DNA of 64,000 nt, from positions 930,001-994,000 of the forward strand of contig CAJFCJ010000015.1 in NCBI GenBank assembly GCA_904063045.1. The letters are read 5' to 3'. This document shows, one piece after another, positions 34,316 through 45,834 of the stretch. Under the pieces are notes generated by a model. That model did not search any database. It had not been told where the DNA came from and saw only the letters and a list, made by a program, of their open reading frames with translations. Source of the stretch: Dimorphilus gyrociliatus (taxonomy: Eukaryota; Annelida; Polychaeta; Dinophilidae). Made by a program: the position numbers and the translations under genes. Position 1 is the first letter of the stretch, and each line of letters starts with the position of its first letter.

Positions 34316-35511
34316 ATGAACGAAACAAATTCAACATTCCTTTCTCAACATTTCTTCGATAAGATCTCTCAACGTTACGTCATTCCGGCAATTGCTGCTA
34401 TCGGTATTATTGGTAATACTTTAAATTTATTGGTTCTGACCAAGAAAAGGATACGCTGCTCAGTTGAAATACAAGAACGGACTATATTTACTGGACTTGT
34501 CGCATTAGCATTATCAGATTTATGTTTTTGTTTTGCAATGATACCAAGAGCATTTGTAGGATTGAATACTGTATTATTTGATAAAAACGATACTACTATT
34601 TACTACCAACTGTACTGCTCTGGTTTAATATCCACTTTTGGATGCGTGAGTACATGGCTAATCGTCTTATTGGCATTACTTCGATATTTTGCAATTTGCT
34701 ATCCTTTTAAAGCCAGGTAAGAATTGTTTCCCCCAAAAATATCCCCAATTTCTCTTTTCTATCTTTCAAGAGATCTTTTTATAGAGAATTGGTCAATGCT
34801 AAGAGAACTTATTACGCTGTACTTGTCGTATGGATCTTAGCGATAATTATTAATCTTCCAACGTTCTGGCAATTTAGGGAGGTTGAAATCAATGATAAAG
34901 GTTCTGAGAAGAAATTGGTCGATCTGGGCGAAATGTCACATGGGAATATTTATGGTTTGGTCTATTTATGGTTTCGTTTGGTGGTTGCAGTCTTCGTTCC
35001 TGCCATAACATTAGTATTTTGTAATGTAGCTTTAATAAGGGCCTTACGAAATTCGGAAAAAATGAGAACTAATGCCTTCGCTTCCGGTCACTTAGCAAAT
35101 AGCCGTCGTATAACTATAACTTTAATTACCATCTTCGTCGCCTTTATATGCCTAGTTTTTCCATCGGATTTGATGGACGCCTGTACTCATCTCTTACTGA
35201 ATCCCGTCCAACAGGTGGAAACTTTCATAGCCGTAAGGGGTTTGACCAATATAGCTCAAATGTTGAACTTTTCCTGTAACTTTTTATTATATTTCCTTAT
35301 TAATTTACAATTTCGGAAAGCTTTAGCTAAATTGTGCGGATGCAATAGAACCGGAAGTAACGGCAGTCGATCGAATAATTCCAGATTCTCCTATAGAATA
35401 GTTAATGACAATGTAAGACTTGTCTTCTCTTCCTCTTTGAAGAACATTGACCGGATTTCTCTTCCACCGCCGGCTACCGCATCCAGATTTTGTAACGAAA
35501 AACAGCTTTGA
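34316..35511 (+). CDS. Class A GPCR 1, FMRFamide-receptor-like
   Basis: A seven-helix receptor of about 375 residues in two exons, 34316-34716 and 34785-35511, joined in frame (K-A-R|E-L-V). The N-terminus has N-x-T/S glycosylation sites (MNETNSTF). TM1 has G-N-T-L-N; TM2 ALSDLCFCFAMIPRAF; TM3 ends L-L-R-Y-F-A-I-C-Y-P, so the usual acidic residue of D/E-R-Y is L here. TM6 lacks the usual C-W-x-P and reads CLVFPSDLMD; TM7 has S-C-N-F-L-L-Y-F, the N-F-x-x-Y form typical of FMRFamide/myosuppressin-type receptors. The tail is Ser/Asn-rich. The likely ligand is a neuropeptide (inference). It faces a second, related GPCR on the opposite strand 2.8 kb away. Confidence 0.82.
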
Positions 35512-38346
35512 TCTGGATCGAAATATTCTCCATTTTTACTTTTATCCTTAATATACACGTGTAAACCGTCCTGCTGTTAGGCGTTTATCCTCTTCTGTTT
35601 ACTAATCTCTTTTAGTGAGTTGATTATTTATTTACTTTGACCGAAATGTTTAGATTCGTTCTAATAAACTCATTTGAGATTAAGAATAAGAACAAATACT
35701 GAATAACCTTCCGGCATTTAAGAATAGTACTAATTGTTTTTTGTTAATTAATTCCTAGAAGTATATCGAATACCCATAATGCCATCATGTAAGTTCACAC
35801 GGGATTTAATTACATATACATCAGTTATTCGATAACAACTTAAATCCTTTAATCAAATTAATATCGCTCAAAAATGTTTTATTGTTTGTATTTATTATGA
35901 AAATGTATTGCGTCAGCAATCAAGCTAGTTTGTATGTTTTCTAAATGTTTGTTTCTTAAATTAATACAAAGATATAGAAGATGAACGAAAAGAAATATGT
36001 GTAAATATATATATATATATATACACTGTATATTTGTATATACTGTATATCTATATTACATCATCGGAGGAAAAACTAATGGAAAGTCAAAAATCCTAGT
36101 TATTACGATCGTTTAAGTTCCATTATGAACCTACTTCCTATCCCTTTGTGTTCCTGTTTGATTTTCTATTTATAGCATCACATAGCGTCCAAAAGATATA
36201 TGTAAACTATAATAAACAACATATCTATTATTATTAATATATACTAATGATTAAACAATTGTCGTGTATAGTTAATATTGTTTATTTGAAAATCTCATGA
36301 GTTATTTATTAAACTCTAACTGGCTTATTTGACTATTATCATATAGTTTATAATATAGGACTATATACCTTATATAGTATATAAAAAGCTTTTATACTAA
36401 TATATATAAGAGAGAGAGAGAGAGAGAGAGAGGGATAGATACATTTACTGTATAATGTATCTTGGACAATATATTTTTTATTATTACAATTATTGCTTAG
36501 AAGCTTCTATTGAAGATTCGAAATGAAAAGAAAAGAAATAAAAGATCAAATCACTTCCGAAATTGAATTTATATTTCTACTAGCAATCCATGAGACTAGA
36601 GAAAAGAGTAAGAGACGCGTATAGAAAGAATAGAACACATGAAATAGATAAAGTGGAAAAACAAGGAAAGATTGTTACGGAAAGCGGAAAATCTTTAGGA
36701 TCTCATCGATAGCCATATTTGCTCGTTTATGTACTTGTAAACAATACAACTACCTATATTTAATTGTTTTTTACCAATAAATAGTAATCAGGTACAAAAC
36801 ATCTAGGCTTTTATATGAAAAGGTATATATAAACTGCATATAGAAAGTAGAGGAGGAGAAGTATAGACTTTTTTAACTGATTTTCCTTTATTGTATATTA
36901 TAAATATATAAGTGTGTGTATACATATATATATATATATACAATCGTGTATGCACATATATAGATATATGGATAAAAATGAATTTCAAGAATTCAATAAA
37001 AAATAAAAGAGAGAAACAAACAGAACAAGGAAGAAAAAGAAGAAAAAACGAAGAGAAAGATAGATAAAGAACAGGGAAAGATAAGAGGAAAAGAAGTGAA
37101 AGGAGGTCATCCATTGTTAAAGAAATTTTATAAGAGGTTTTTTTTTTAAAGAGTTATTAAACGTATGGAAAATTAATCAATTAATGAGCTCTAATATAAC
37201 ATATAAAAGAAAAACAAAATAACAGAGACGAATGAAAGGTAATATTAATAATTTATTTATTAGATATACAGTATATATTGCTTATAAGCATAAATAAAAA
37301 TATCGTAAAATGAATTATTTTCAATAACCAAATTATACAAACACAAAATAAATATGTAAAAGGTAAATGGAAAAAAAAAGGTTGTAGATCGAATTTCGAG
37401 ATGACAAATTAGTTGTATATGTTGTTTTGTCGACGTAAATTAGCCAATTACGGCCGGTGTAAGAAAGAATAATAATAGAGTTCTTTACTGTCACCTCGGT
37501 TACTGATTTACCAAGAATTCTTTCATCATTAGAGAAGTGAAATTTATTTTTAAACATACAAAACTAGAAATACTCTGACTGTGAGAACGGTGTTTGTGGG
37601 GGAAAAAATACTATTTTCAGTGGATAAAAAAAGTATCTTCATTCCCTTCTTCTTGTCAGTTAGTTTCTCTATTAGATTATCATTTAATTATTACAATTCT
37701 ATCGACAATTGGATTTTTTTCCCTATAAATACTAGTTTAAAACGAACATTTAAAGGACGAAGATAAAAAATAAGAGAGAGAGAATAAAGAAAGATAGTGA
37801 AAAGAAAATGTTTCATATTGCTCCTTTTTTTGAAGGTCAAATGAAAAACTATTGTTAGAATATCCTTTTTTATGTCAAAGATATTTTTAAATGTACTTTA
37901 TAAAAAAAGTTCCCCAATAAATAATTAAGGAAAAAGGTCAATCAATGAAAGAAAAAAGAGTTAATTAGATAAATGAGCACAGGTGACGAAAAATAATTCC
38001 TCATATTAATAATAATCATTCTATTAATGAAAAGAAGAATTTTATAGATATAACTGAGTGTGTTTACAAATATATATATATATATATATGGAATGTATAT
38101 TATGGTATGAAATATCTATACATGCACATTTATTTCCCTATCTGTGCAATTGCTCAAATGAATATAGAGAGAGATGCGTCATAATAAAATAGATAATATC
38201 TTCATACTTTTCGTATTTATTGTCAATCCATTCTTTCTCCGGAGTTTTAAAATAGTATAATAAATACGGCGACGAAGCGAAATTATGTCAGCAAACAACG
38301 CTGCAGCTTTCCTTCCGTTTGATGTTTATATATACATTCGTGTGAA
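35512..38346. other. Convergent intergenic region between GPCRs
   Basis: About 2.8 kb separating the 3' ends of two GPCR genes. It is AT-rich with TA runs (about 36006-36022, 36920-36945, 38068-38090), a GA run (36411-36433) and several TATACTGTATA palindromes (36039-36050, 37264-37277). No ORF here looks like a gene. Confidence 0.5.
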
Positions 38347-39456
38347 TCACATCAAAGTCTCGTTGGCCAACGTGACCGGATTGTTGTTGTTCCTCTTTCG
38401 GACAATTAAAGGTACACTTGCACCGACTCCAAGTGAAGCAGTCTTCTCACAGAAAATAATCGCCAATAATTCGTGGCGAAATCGGGCGTTCAAACAGCAA
38501 TGGAGTACGAAGGAGAATGCAAAATGAGCTATCTGGAGGCAGTTTGCTATTGCTCGAGCTAAGAGGACGACGCCTGTATCAAGTTGACGAAACGTTTCGA
38601 GCACTACATTCATAGCGTCACAGGGTAAAACCAACACAACAAACATCATTATAAATACAATTAATACTAGAGTGATTCTTGACGACGCTGCCACTGATGA
38701 ACTCTGCGAGACCATTGCCATTGTTCTAAGTTTTAATGAACGGCGAAGCGCGGAAATAAGAGAAGCGTTACAATAAACTAAAATTATAAAAGGTATAGTA
38801 GCTCCTATAACCAACTGGGCGTAAACGTACGATGTGGTTCTTGCCCAATCCGGACCAACATCAAGTATTATTGTACTCCTTCCATTCAAATGAACGTCGT
38901 TGAAGCTGAGCTGCCAAAATGACGGAAATGATAGAGAGACGGCTATAGATGCTGCTATGGAATAACAAATGTAAGCGTGCCAACTTTTCCTCGGCCATGA
39001 GAGCATTGGATGACAAATTGCAACGTATCTGAGTAAAGTCATGCTGGTTGTTAGCCAAATACTAAGTAATATACCCGAATTGATAACTGCTCCACTATAT
39101 GTCCAATAGTAAAGTGAGAAACATCTTCCGCCCCAATTTGCCATTGAAGGAGAAACGAAAGCCTTTGGTAATAGGGCCGAGCATATGAGGAGGTCAGATA
39201 GAGCCAAAAACAGGAAACCGGACGTTGTTCCACTTTCATCCCTTCGACGTAGCCTAAGGCGTCCTAGTACGAAAGCGTTTATTAGATTGCCAATCGTTCC
39301 GAAAGCAGCCAAACTTGGAGTGACAATTGAGTTGAGTGCTTTCTTCACTTCCTCATAATTTTCCGCTTCTTTAGTAGTATTCGATCCGTTCAGCATTATC
39401 CGGGAGTCATTTATAGAATAAGATTTATACGAATATGTTGAGTCTTTTTGCGCCAT
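38347..39456 (-). CDS. Class A GPCR 2, FMRFamide-receptor-like
   Basis: A single-exon, 369-residue seven-helix receptor. It has N-glycosylation sites near the start (N-D-S, N-G-S, N-T-T), TM1 G-T-I-G-N-L-I-N-A, TM2 ALSDLLICSALLPKAF, and TM3 ending L-L-R-Y-V-A-I-C-H-P (L in place of the D/E of D-R-Y). TM6 reads VVLVLPCDAMN, and TM7 is strongly degenerate at the N-P-x-x-Y position (F-S-F-V-L-H-C). These features parallel GPCR 1 at 34316-35511, so the two are paralogues, one intronless and one with an intron. Either this copy is a retro-derived gene or the other gained an intron. Ligand unknown; a neuropeptide is likely by family. The start codon lies inside a GCGCCATCTAGC element read in reverse. 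Confidence 0.8.
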   Translation of the reverse strand: MAQKDSTYSYKSYSINDSRIMLNGSNTTKEAENYEEVKKALNSIVTPSLAAFGTIGNLINAFVLGRLRLRRRDESGTTSGFLFLALSDLLICSALLPKAFVSPSMANWGGRCFSLYYWTYSGAVINSGILLSIWLTTSMTLLRYVAICHPMLSWPRKSWHAYICYSIAASIAVSLSFPSFWQLSFNDVHLNGRSTIILDVGPDWARTTSYVYAQLVIGATIPFIILVYCNASLISALRRSLKLRTMAMVSQSSSVAASSRITLVLIVFIMMFVVLVLPCDAMNVVLETFRQLDTGVVLLARAIANCLQIAHFAFSFVLHCCLNARFRHELLAIIFCEKTASLGVGASVPLIVRKRNNNNPVTLANETLM

Positions 39457-39972
39457 CTAGCTCAGTTTATCAATTAGCTTTCTCTCACTCTCATTCTTTC
39501 ACCCTCATTCTATTTCTTTCTTTTCTCTCTTTTCCATTTCTCTCGCCCTTTTAGTCGAACACACAACGCGCCAGTACATTTTCCTTCCCCTTTTTCCATT
39601 TTTATAATATTGACTGAAAAATTCTTTACAAAATAAATCGACCGTAAAATGTTTGCAGTATCCATAAGTAGAGAGACGCTTCTGGACACATTCTAATTAT
39701 AAAACCTGACTAAAATCAAAATAATAGCTAATATTCAGAAACTTTTAGATTAATGATCTCTTATCCATCCCCCGAAACCCCTTTCGCTCACTCGATGAAT
39801 TAATCTCCTTTTTAGAGTTGGAAAAAACTTACTAGGCCTACTTTCGAAGTTTTTCTCTTTACCATTGTATTTTTTCAACAGGCGACATCTATTGGTTGTT
39901 TGTAGTCTCGTTTCGATATCTGTTTCCGGTAAAGTTTTCGTTCAGCTACGTATAAAAAATTGACTAAACAGC
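39457..39972. promoter_or_regulatory. Divergent promoter region GPCR 2 / METTL9
   Basis: About 515 bp between two divergent start codons: pyrimidine-rich on the GPCR side, with a GGCGACATCTATTGG element at about 39881-39895 near the METTL9 start. Confidence 0.45.
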
Positions 39973-41050
39973 ATGGTTTCGAGACCATTTATTAGGAATG
40001 GGCTAGCAAGGGCAATGTATGATAAAATTATGTTCGATAATGAACAAAGAAATAGTGATCATTCCCACGTACGGAAATATTTTGTATTTTAAATAATATG
40101 TTAAAGTTTAATCAAAGCGTTGGACATCATTCCCTCCACAGTGGTATGAAGTAAATAAATCAATGATACCAGCTGAAGTTTGCGATAGATTTATACAATT
40201 CAATGAAGATTCGGATACAGAGAAATTTTTAGAGAATTGTTACGAAAAATCTGATTGGATATTTACACAATTTTTCCATCTGATAGTGAAGAGTATTTTA
40301 GGCTTCTTTCTTACGAAAACGTCAATTAATGGGTAGGAAAAAGGTCATAGAGAGAACAAAAGTATTAACTTTACACAAAAACGACAATTATTGCAGGTTT
40401 CTAGGACGAGGCTCGATGTTTGTTTACTCCTCAGCTCAGTTCTTGGAATTTCTGAGTGTAAGTGAGAACTTTCATGCCGAAGCCCTGCTAGACATTGGTG
40501 CTGGTGATGGAAAGATTACAGAAAAAATGGATCAGTTTTTCGATCGCGTCTTTGTAACTGAAATATCTCAACCTATGATTAGTAGATTGGAGAGTAAACG
40601 TTATACAGTCCTAAACGCCTACGATTGGTTTGACGAAGAGAAAAAGTATGATGTAATCACCTGCCTAAATGTCTTAGACAGATGCGATAAACCGGCTACA
40701 CTTTTGTCGCAATTAAAACAATCTCTTAAGCCCAATGGCCGGTTGATAATCGCTTTAGTGTTACCTTTTAAACCATTCGTCGAAGGTACGTGTATCCTAT
40801 TGATTATCTTTAATCTGTAAAAAGCGTCACCTATTTACTTTCAGCTGGGTTTGGACATCGACCATCTGAATTTTTGCGATTAGAAGGGAAAACCTTCGAA
40901 GATCAATTGACTTTCTTATCTCAAGTGTTCTTTCCCAATATGGGCTTTAAAGTACATGCAGTCAGTAAAGTGCCTTATTTGTGTGAAGGAGGATTAGATA
41001 CGTCCTTTTATGTGATAGAAGATGCTTTATTTTTATTATCCGCAATATAA
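39973..41050 (+). CDS. METTL9: METTL9/DREV protein-histidine methyltransferase
   Basis: Orthologue of METTL9 (DREV), an S-adenosylmethionine-dependent enzyme that methylates histidine in H-x-H motifs. Four exons: 39973-40068, 40142-40332, 40397-40785 and 40845-41050. The start reads MVSRPFIRNGLARAMYD. Conserved blocks are S-D-W-I-F-T-Q-F-F-H, INGFLGRGSMFVYS (across an intron), LLDIGAGDGKIT (SAM-binding motif I), FVTEISQPMI, VITCLNVLDRCDKP and LIIALVLPFKPFVE, ending with the Y-L-C-E-G block. TAA at 41048-41050, only 31 bp from the stop of the convergent PPAT gene, so the two 3' UTRs must overlap. Confidence 0.93.
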
Positions 41051-41081
41051 TGTATAAAAAAAATCGTCTAGTAACACATCA

Positions 41082-43038
41082 TCACCATTCCAGTTTGACA
41101 GGATAAGTTCCAGTTAAGCAGGCGACGCAATGGCCAGCTTTGCCCTTATCTTTGATACCTTCTTTCACCGCCGTTTGTAATCCGTCCACCGAAAGATAAC
41201 GTACGCTATCTGCTCCTGATAAAGGGAAAACAGAGAAGATTACGTATATCGGTAAAAGTTAGTTCAGGTTTAAAACAGTATGTTTTCTAACCGAAATGAT
41301 AGGCTAAGAGTTCTTCGTCCATCTTGTTAGCAATAAGTTCCTCTCTCGTTGGGATATTGATGCCCATATAACAAGGATGCTTTAACGGAGGTGAGGCAAC
41401 TCTAATATGGACTTCCTTAGCACCTGATTTTTTCAATAATTTAACAATAGGACCCATGGTATTGCCTCTAACGATAGAATCATCAATTAAAACAATTCGT
41501 TGATTCTTTAAATTATCTGTGAGAGCACCGAATTTCTTTGCAACCCCTAATTGTCTCAATCGACTGCTTGGTTGAATAAAAGTACGACCTTCGTAACGAT
41601 TTTTACACAATACTTCTACGTACGGTATTCCTGACTATGCGAAATTTAGGATATTAGAAATGAATTAGGCGTAAAAATAGACATTAATACTTCTATTGAG
41701 AAGCCCATTGCCGCTGGAGTTGCAGACTCGGGAACTGTTGATACTAAATCAGCTGCCACAGGGGCTTCATGCGCCAACATCATCCCACAACGTTTCCTCA
41801 CAGTGTAAACCATTTGACCTGAATAAAGCAGTTTCCTTAAGAATATAGTTTTCTTTAGACCGTTATTGAATATAATTTACAAACCTTCCAAAAGGGTATC
41901 CGGTCTGGAAAAATATACGTACTCAAAAATGCAAAAGGCCGGAAGTCCGTTGTCAGGTCTTTCAACGATACCGACCGATTTTACGCCAGATTCAGTTAAG
42001 GCAACTATTTCGCCTGGTTCCACTTCACGATAGTAAGAAGCACCAATAGCCTGAAAAGAGCAAGACTCACTCGATACGATCCAGCCGTGAGCCTCCTGAT
42101 CAGCACATTCATCTGTATTTAAAAAAGTTTAAATATTTTGGAAAATATGTTAATCAATTCAAACGTTTATTTACTTATGTTAGGTAAACTTCCAGTGCCT
42201 GGTAGCACTTTTCCAATACAAAGTGGACGATTACCAAGAGGGTCTCTAACAGCATATACAACGTCTTTATGCATAACTACCAAAGAATATGATGTAGGTG
42301 TTTTTGTCATAAGCCATTTAATTCTTTTTCACAAGAATTTGAAATAAATCCTAAATTAGGCCTAAAAGTTAATTTATTTTGACGTACACACCTTGCTGGC
42401 CAATCTGGCCCATTGGGCTCCCCATTTGGAGGGGAAGAAGATAGAAGTTGAGTAATGACTTCGGAATCGGATCCCGTCGATAAGCCTATACCACTGGAAA
42501 GAACTTTTCTTTTCAGTTTCTTAGCATTTATCAATTCCCCGTTATGTGCAACTGAGATAAGGCCGTGCATCGTTTCAACGATAAATGGTTGGCAATTATC
42601 GATTTGAGATGCTCCCGCAGTGGAATAACGAGTATGACCTATAATGAATTCTCTTTATTAGGGTAACATGTAACGAAAAAGATAAAACAAAGTCACAGAA
42701 TTAGAACCTATGCCGATATTTCCTTTCAGCTTCTCAAGCGACTCCGGCTTAAAAATCTGGTTCACTAGACCCATCCCTTTAACCTTTGAAATCTGATAAA
42801 CGTCCTTCCCATAGGTCGTTACTATTCCAGCACTCTCTTGACCCCTGTTTTTACGTATTTCGTCTTGCGTAAATACTTATTACGTAGCATTAACTTGGGT
42901 GAGATACCTATGTTGAAGGCCTACTAGACCTAATGATATTACAGTTGGAACATCTAATGGTACTTGTTGATTCTTTGTAGCGACACATCCAAAAATACCA
43001 CAGGCTTCTCTTAATTCTAATTCACCTTCTTCATTCAT
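41082..43038 (-). CDS. PPAT: Amidophosphoribosyltransferase
   Basis: Catalyses the first committed step of purine synthesis (PRPP + glutamine to 5-phosphoribosylamine). About eight exons. It starts [18 protein letters not shown] at 43038; the Cys after the short propeptide (residue 13) is the nucleophile expected to be exposed by processing. The glutaminase part includes [19 protein letters not shown] and [11 protein letters not shown]. The phosphoribosyltransferase part carries [15 protein letters not shown] and the PRPP-binding [13 protein letters not shown]. The C-terminus reads H-C-V-A-C-L-T-G, matching the iron-sulfur-type cysteines of animal PPAT, then K-L-E-W and TGA. Divergent from PAICS, which acts later in the same pathway. 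Confidence 0.95.
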
Positions 43039-43780
43039 TGTCCTTCGTACCCTTTTGTTCTTCTTTCGAACTTTAGCAGCTTTGAAAATTTAATACTTCA
43101 ACTGAAATAGAATACAATACAGAATCGTCTATTTTAAATACAATTAAATGAAATACAGATTTCTTGTATTTCTTGTGTAAATTTTCCATTTTAATAAACT
43201 TTTAAAATATCATAAAAAGAAAAGAAAGGAAAACTATTATTGAATGAATAGTTTTGAACAATATTATTCAAGTGTTGTTGAAACTTCTCACTTAAAATAC
43301 CTTTTAATTGACTTTTTAAAAGTATAAAAAAAGAATTCTTTCTATTGGAGTTCCACTTTCGTAATTACCGCCGTGCATGTGCTATCACTGATGATAACCT
43401 TTTAACTGTATTCGTACGCTGTTGTCTTTTTTTTAAACTACAAAATGAATATGTGTTAGGTATACGAAAACTATTATAATAGAATTTAATCTATTAAATT
43501 TAAATGATTTTAATATGTATAAAGGTTTATTTGGAACTAAATTTTTCAATAAGATACTAAGAACTATTTTAAATCGCGGATTAAAGTACTCTGCCTTTTA
43601 ATACTGGTCGGGTATATAAAACTCAGTGAAGTTCAAACTGTGTCCATACAAGTGTCAAGTTTCTTATCCATTGTTCCTGAAACAGTTTCAGACAGTAAGT
43701 GAACTCTTTCCTCATAGAACTAGATTATTTTATCCTGTTTTCTTGTTTTCCTTTACAAAAAATAAGGCGGCTTCGGCAAC
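43039..43780. promoter_or_regulatory. Shared PPAT-PAICS promoter region
   Basis: About 740 bp between the divergent start codons of two purine-synthesis genes. A likely PAICS 5' UTR intron runs from GACA|GTAAGTG (about 43695) to AAAAAATAAG (about 43767), just before the PAICS ATG. Confidence 0.55.
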
Positions 43781-45257
43781 ATGGCTGCAACGAATCTAAC
43801 TATTGGTAATCAAATTATCGAAGGAAAGACGAAAATCGTTTATGATCTACCTGAACAGAAGGGAAATGCTCTTATACTATCCAAGGATAGAATAACAGCT
43901 GGAGATGGTGTGAGATCCAATGATATGGCTGGTAAAGCTGCAATTTCAACATCTACTGCTGTAAAAATCTTTGAATTGCTAAATTCGTCAGGTAAAGTTG
44001 AAATAATGAAAACGTCTCTTCAACAATTTTAATTATCAGGAATCATTTCTATTTCCTTTTCAATCCAGGTATTAAGACTCATTTTGTCAAAAGACATAGC
44101 GATACGGCGTTTATCGCCAAAAAATGCGCAATGATTCCAATTGAATTTGTTACTCGTCGAATTGCTACTGGTTCCTTTCTACGTAGACATACAGGAGTTA
44201 AGGAGGGCTTTAGGTTTAATCCACCAAAATTAGAATATTTTTTTAAGGATGATGAAAATCATGATCCTCAATGGTCTTCAGAACAAATTATTTGTGCCAA
44301 ATTTAAATTTAATGGAGTTGAAATAGGAAAAGATGAATTAGCTATCTTATCCGTATCTACCGTAACAATTTTTGAAATTCTAGAAAATGCTTGGAAATCT
44401 CTAGATTGTAGTCTTATCGATATGAAAATTGAATTTGGCGTGACTGAAGAAGGAGAGTTAGTCCTTGCCGATTTGATTGACAGCGACTCTTGGAGGCTCT
44501 GGCCATCGGGGGATAAAAGGCTGATGAAAGATAAACAAGTTTGTAAACTAAGAATTACAAAATAATTAATCATTGTATGTAATTTAATTTTAATTTTCGC
44601 AGGTTTATAGAGATCTTAGAGATGTTACTCCCGAAGCTCTAAACGAAGTCAAGCGTAATTTTGAATGGGTAGCCAATAAAGTTGAACAATTGACACCAAA
44701 GCCTAATGCCCGAGTAGTTATTTTTATGGGTTCGCCATCGGACTTAGGGCATTGCCAAGAGATAAAAAAATCTCTTTCATCTTTTGGAGTCCCATGCGAA
44801 TTGAGAGTGTCGTCGGCCCATAAAGCAACTTGTCCAACTTTAGATATATTGGGTGAAATTGAAGGAGAAGGAATCCCAACGGTCTTTATTGCCGTTGCCG
44901 GTAGAAGTAATGGATTAGGGCCGGTTTTATCCGGAAATGCGACTTGGCCAGTCATTAATTGTCCTCCAATTAAGCCAGATTGGGGCCAAGAAGATATCTG
45001 GAGTTCGCTAAGACTACCTTCAGGTACTTAGAAAATAAAAAATATCTAATCAATTGATATTGACTTTACAAAACCCCTTTTTTTTTCTGTCCTTAGGTCT
45101 AGCTTGTACAACTATAATTGGAGCTGAATCAGCCGCTATTCACGCAGCACAAATACTAAGTTTACATGATCATATGATTTGGGCTAAATTGAGAGCAAGA
45201 AAATTACACAACATTGTTAGTTTGAATGTAGCTGATCGAAAGATTAGAGACGACTAA
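43781..45257 (+). CDS. PAICS: PAICS bifunctional purine enzyme
   Basis: Fusion of SAICAR synthetase (N-terminal) and AIR carboxylase (C-terminal), steps 7 and 6 of purine synthesis. Four exons: 43781-43991, 44069-44538, 44603-45023 and 45097-45257. Synthetase motifs: [54 protein letters not shown] and [14 protein letters not shown]. Carboxylase motifs: [40 protein letters not shown] and CPP-I-K-P-D-W-G. The stop follows R-K-I-R-D-D. About 425 residues, the size of animal PAICS. The metazoan fusion is complete and nothing is missing. Confidence 0.96.
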
Positions 45258-45834
45258 TTATATGTTTATCATAGTTTACGAATAATAAAATTCCTTACGA
45301 TTTCTTGTATCAATTGAACAATAGCTTTAGTTAGTTTCTTCATTCATTCACCTTTTGTTTTAGATTTTAGATTATTTTCGTTTGATTAGCAGATACATTT
45401 CTATATAATGTGTTATTTTGAAATATCTAATGAAATAATCTATGTAATGCTTTTATAATTATCATGCAATACGACACTGGTATTTCTTAATCGTTACTGT
45501 TAAAAATGCTACTATACTTTCAAATTTGGGATATGTAATGATAATTGAGTAAAATTAAACATTAATTTGCTTAGTTAATTCAGTATATAAATTCCATATC
45601 TTTAATATACATTTATTGCTTTGAAAGCGAAATTATACTTTATTAGAGAAAGTACGAAAACAGTTTTGAAAAAACCTTCCCGCTCAATCTTGTGTCCGGA
45701 AGCGGTGTTTGGCGGCCATTTGCTGTATGTTTACTAACTTGTTTAGGCACGGTATAAAATTATTGACTAACCAGCAGAAATTGACGGTATTTAATAATAA
45801 TCTTAAGGAATCAAGCTACACATTATTCTCTACA
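45258..45834. other. Intergenic, PAICS to APEX1
   Basis: About 575 bp. It contains a probable PAICS polyadenylation signal (AATAAA, about 45284) and the APEX1 promoter, with a TTGGCGGCCATTTGC YY1-like element near 45708. Confidence 0.5.

Noticed and set aside
44268-44955. Minus-strand ORFs opposite PAICS.
   Set aside because: Antisense shadows of conserved PAICS exons.
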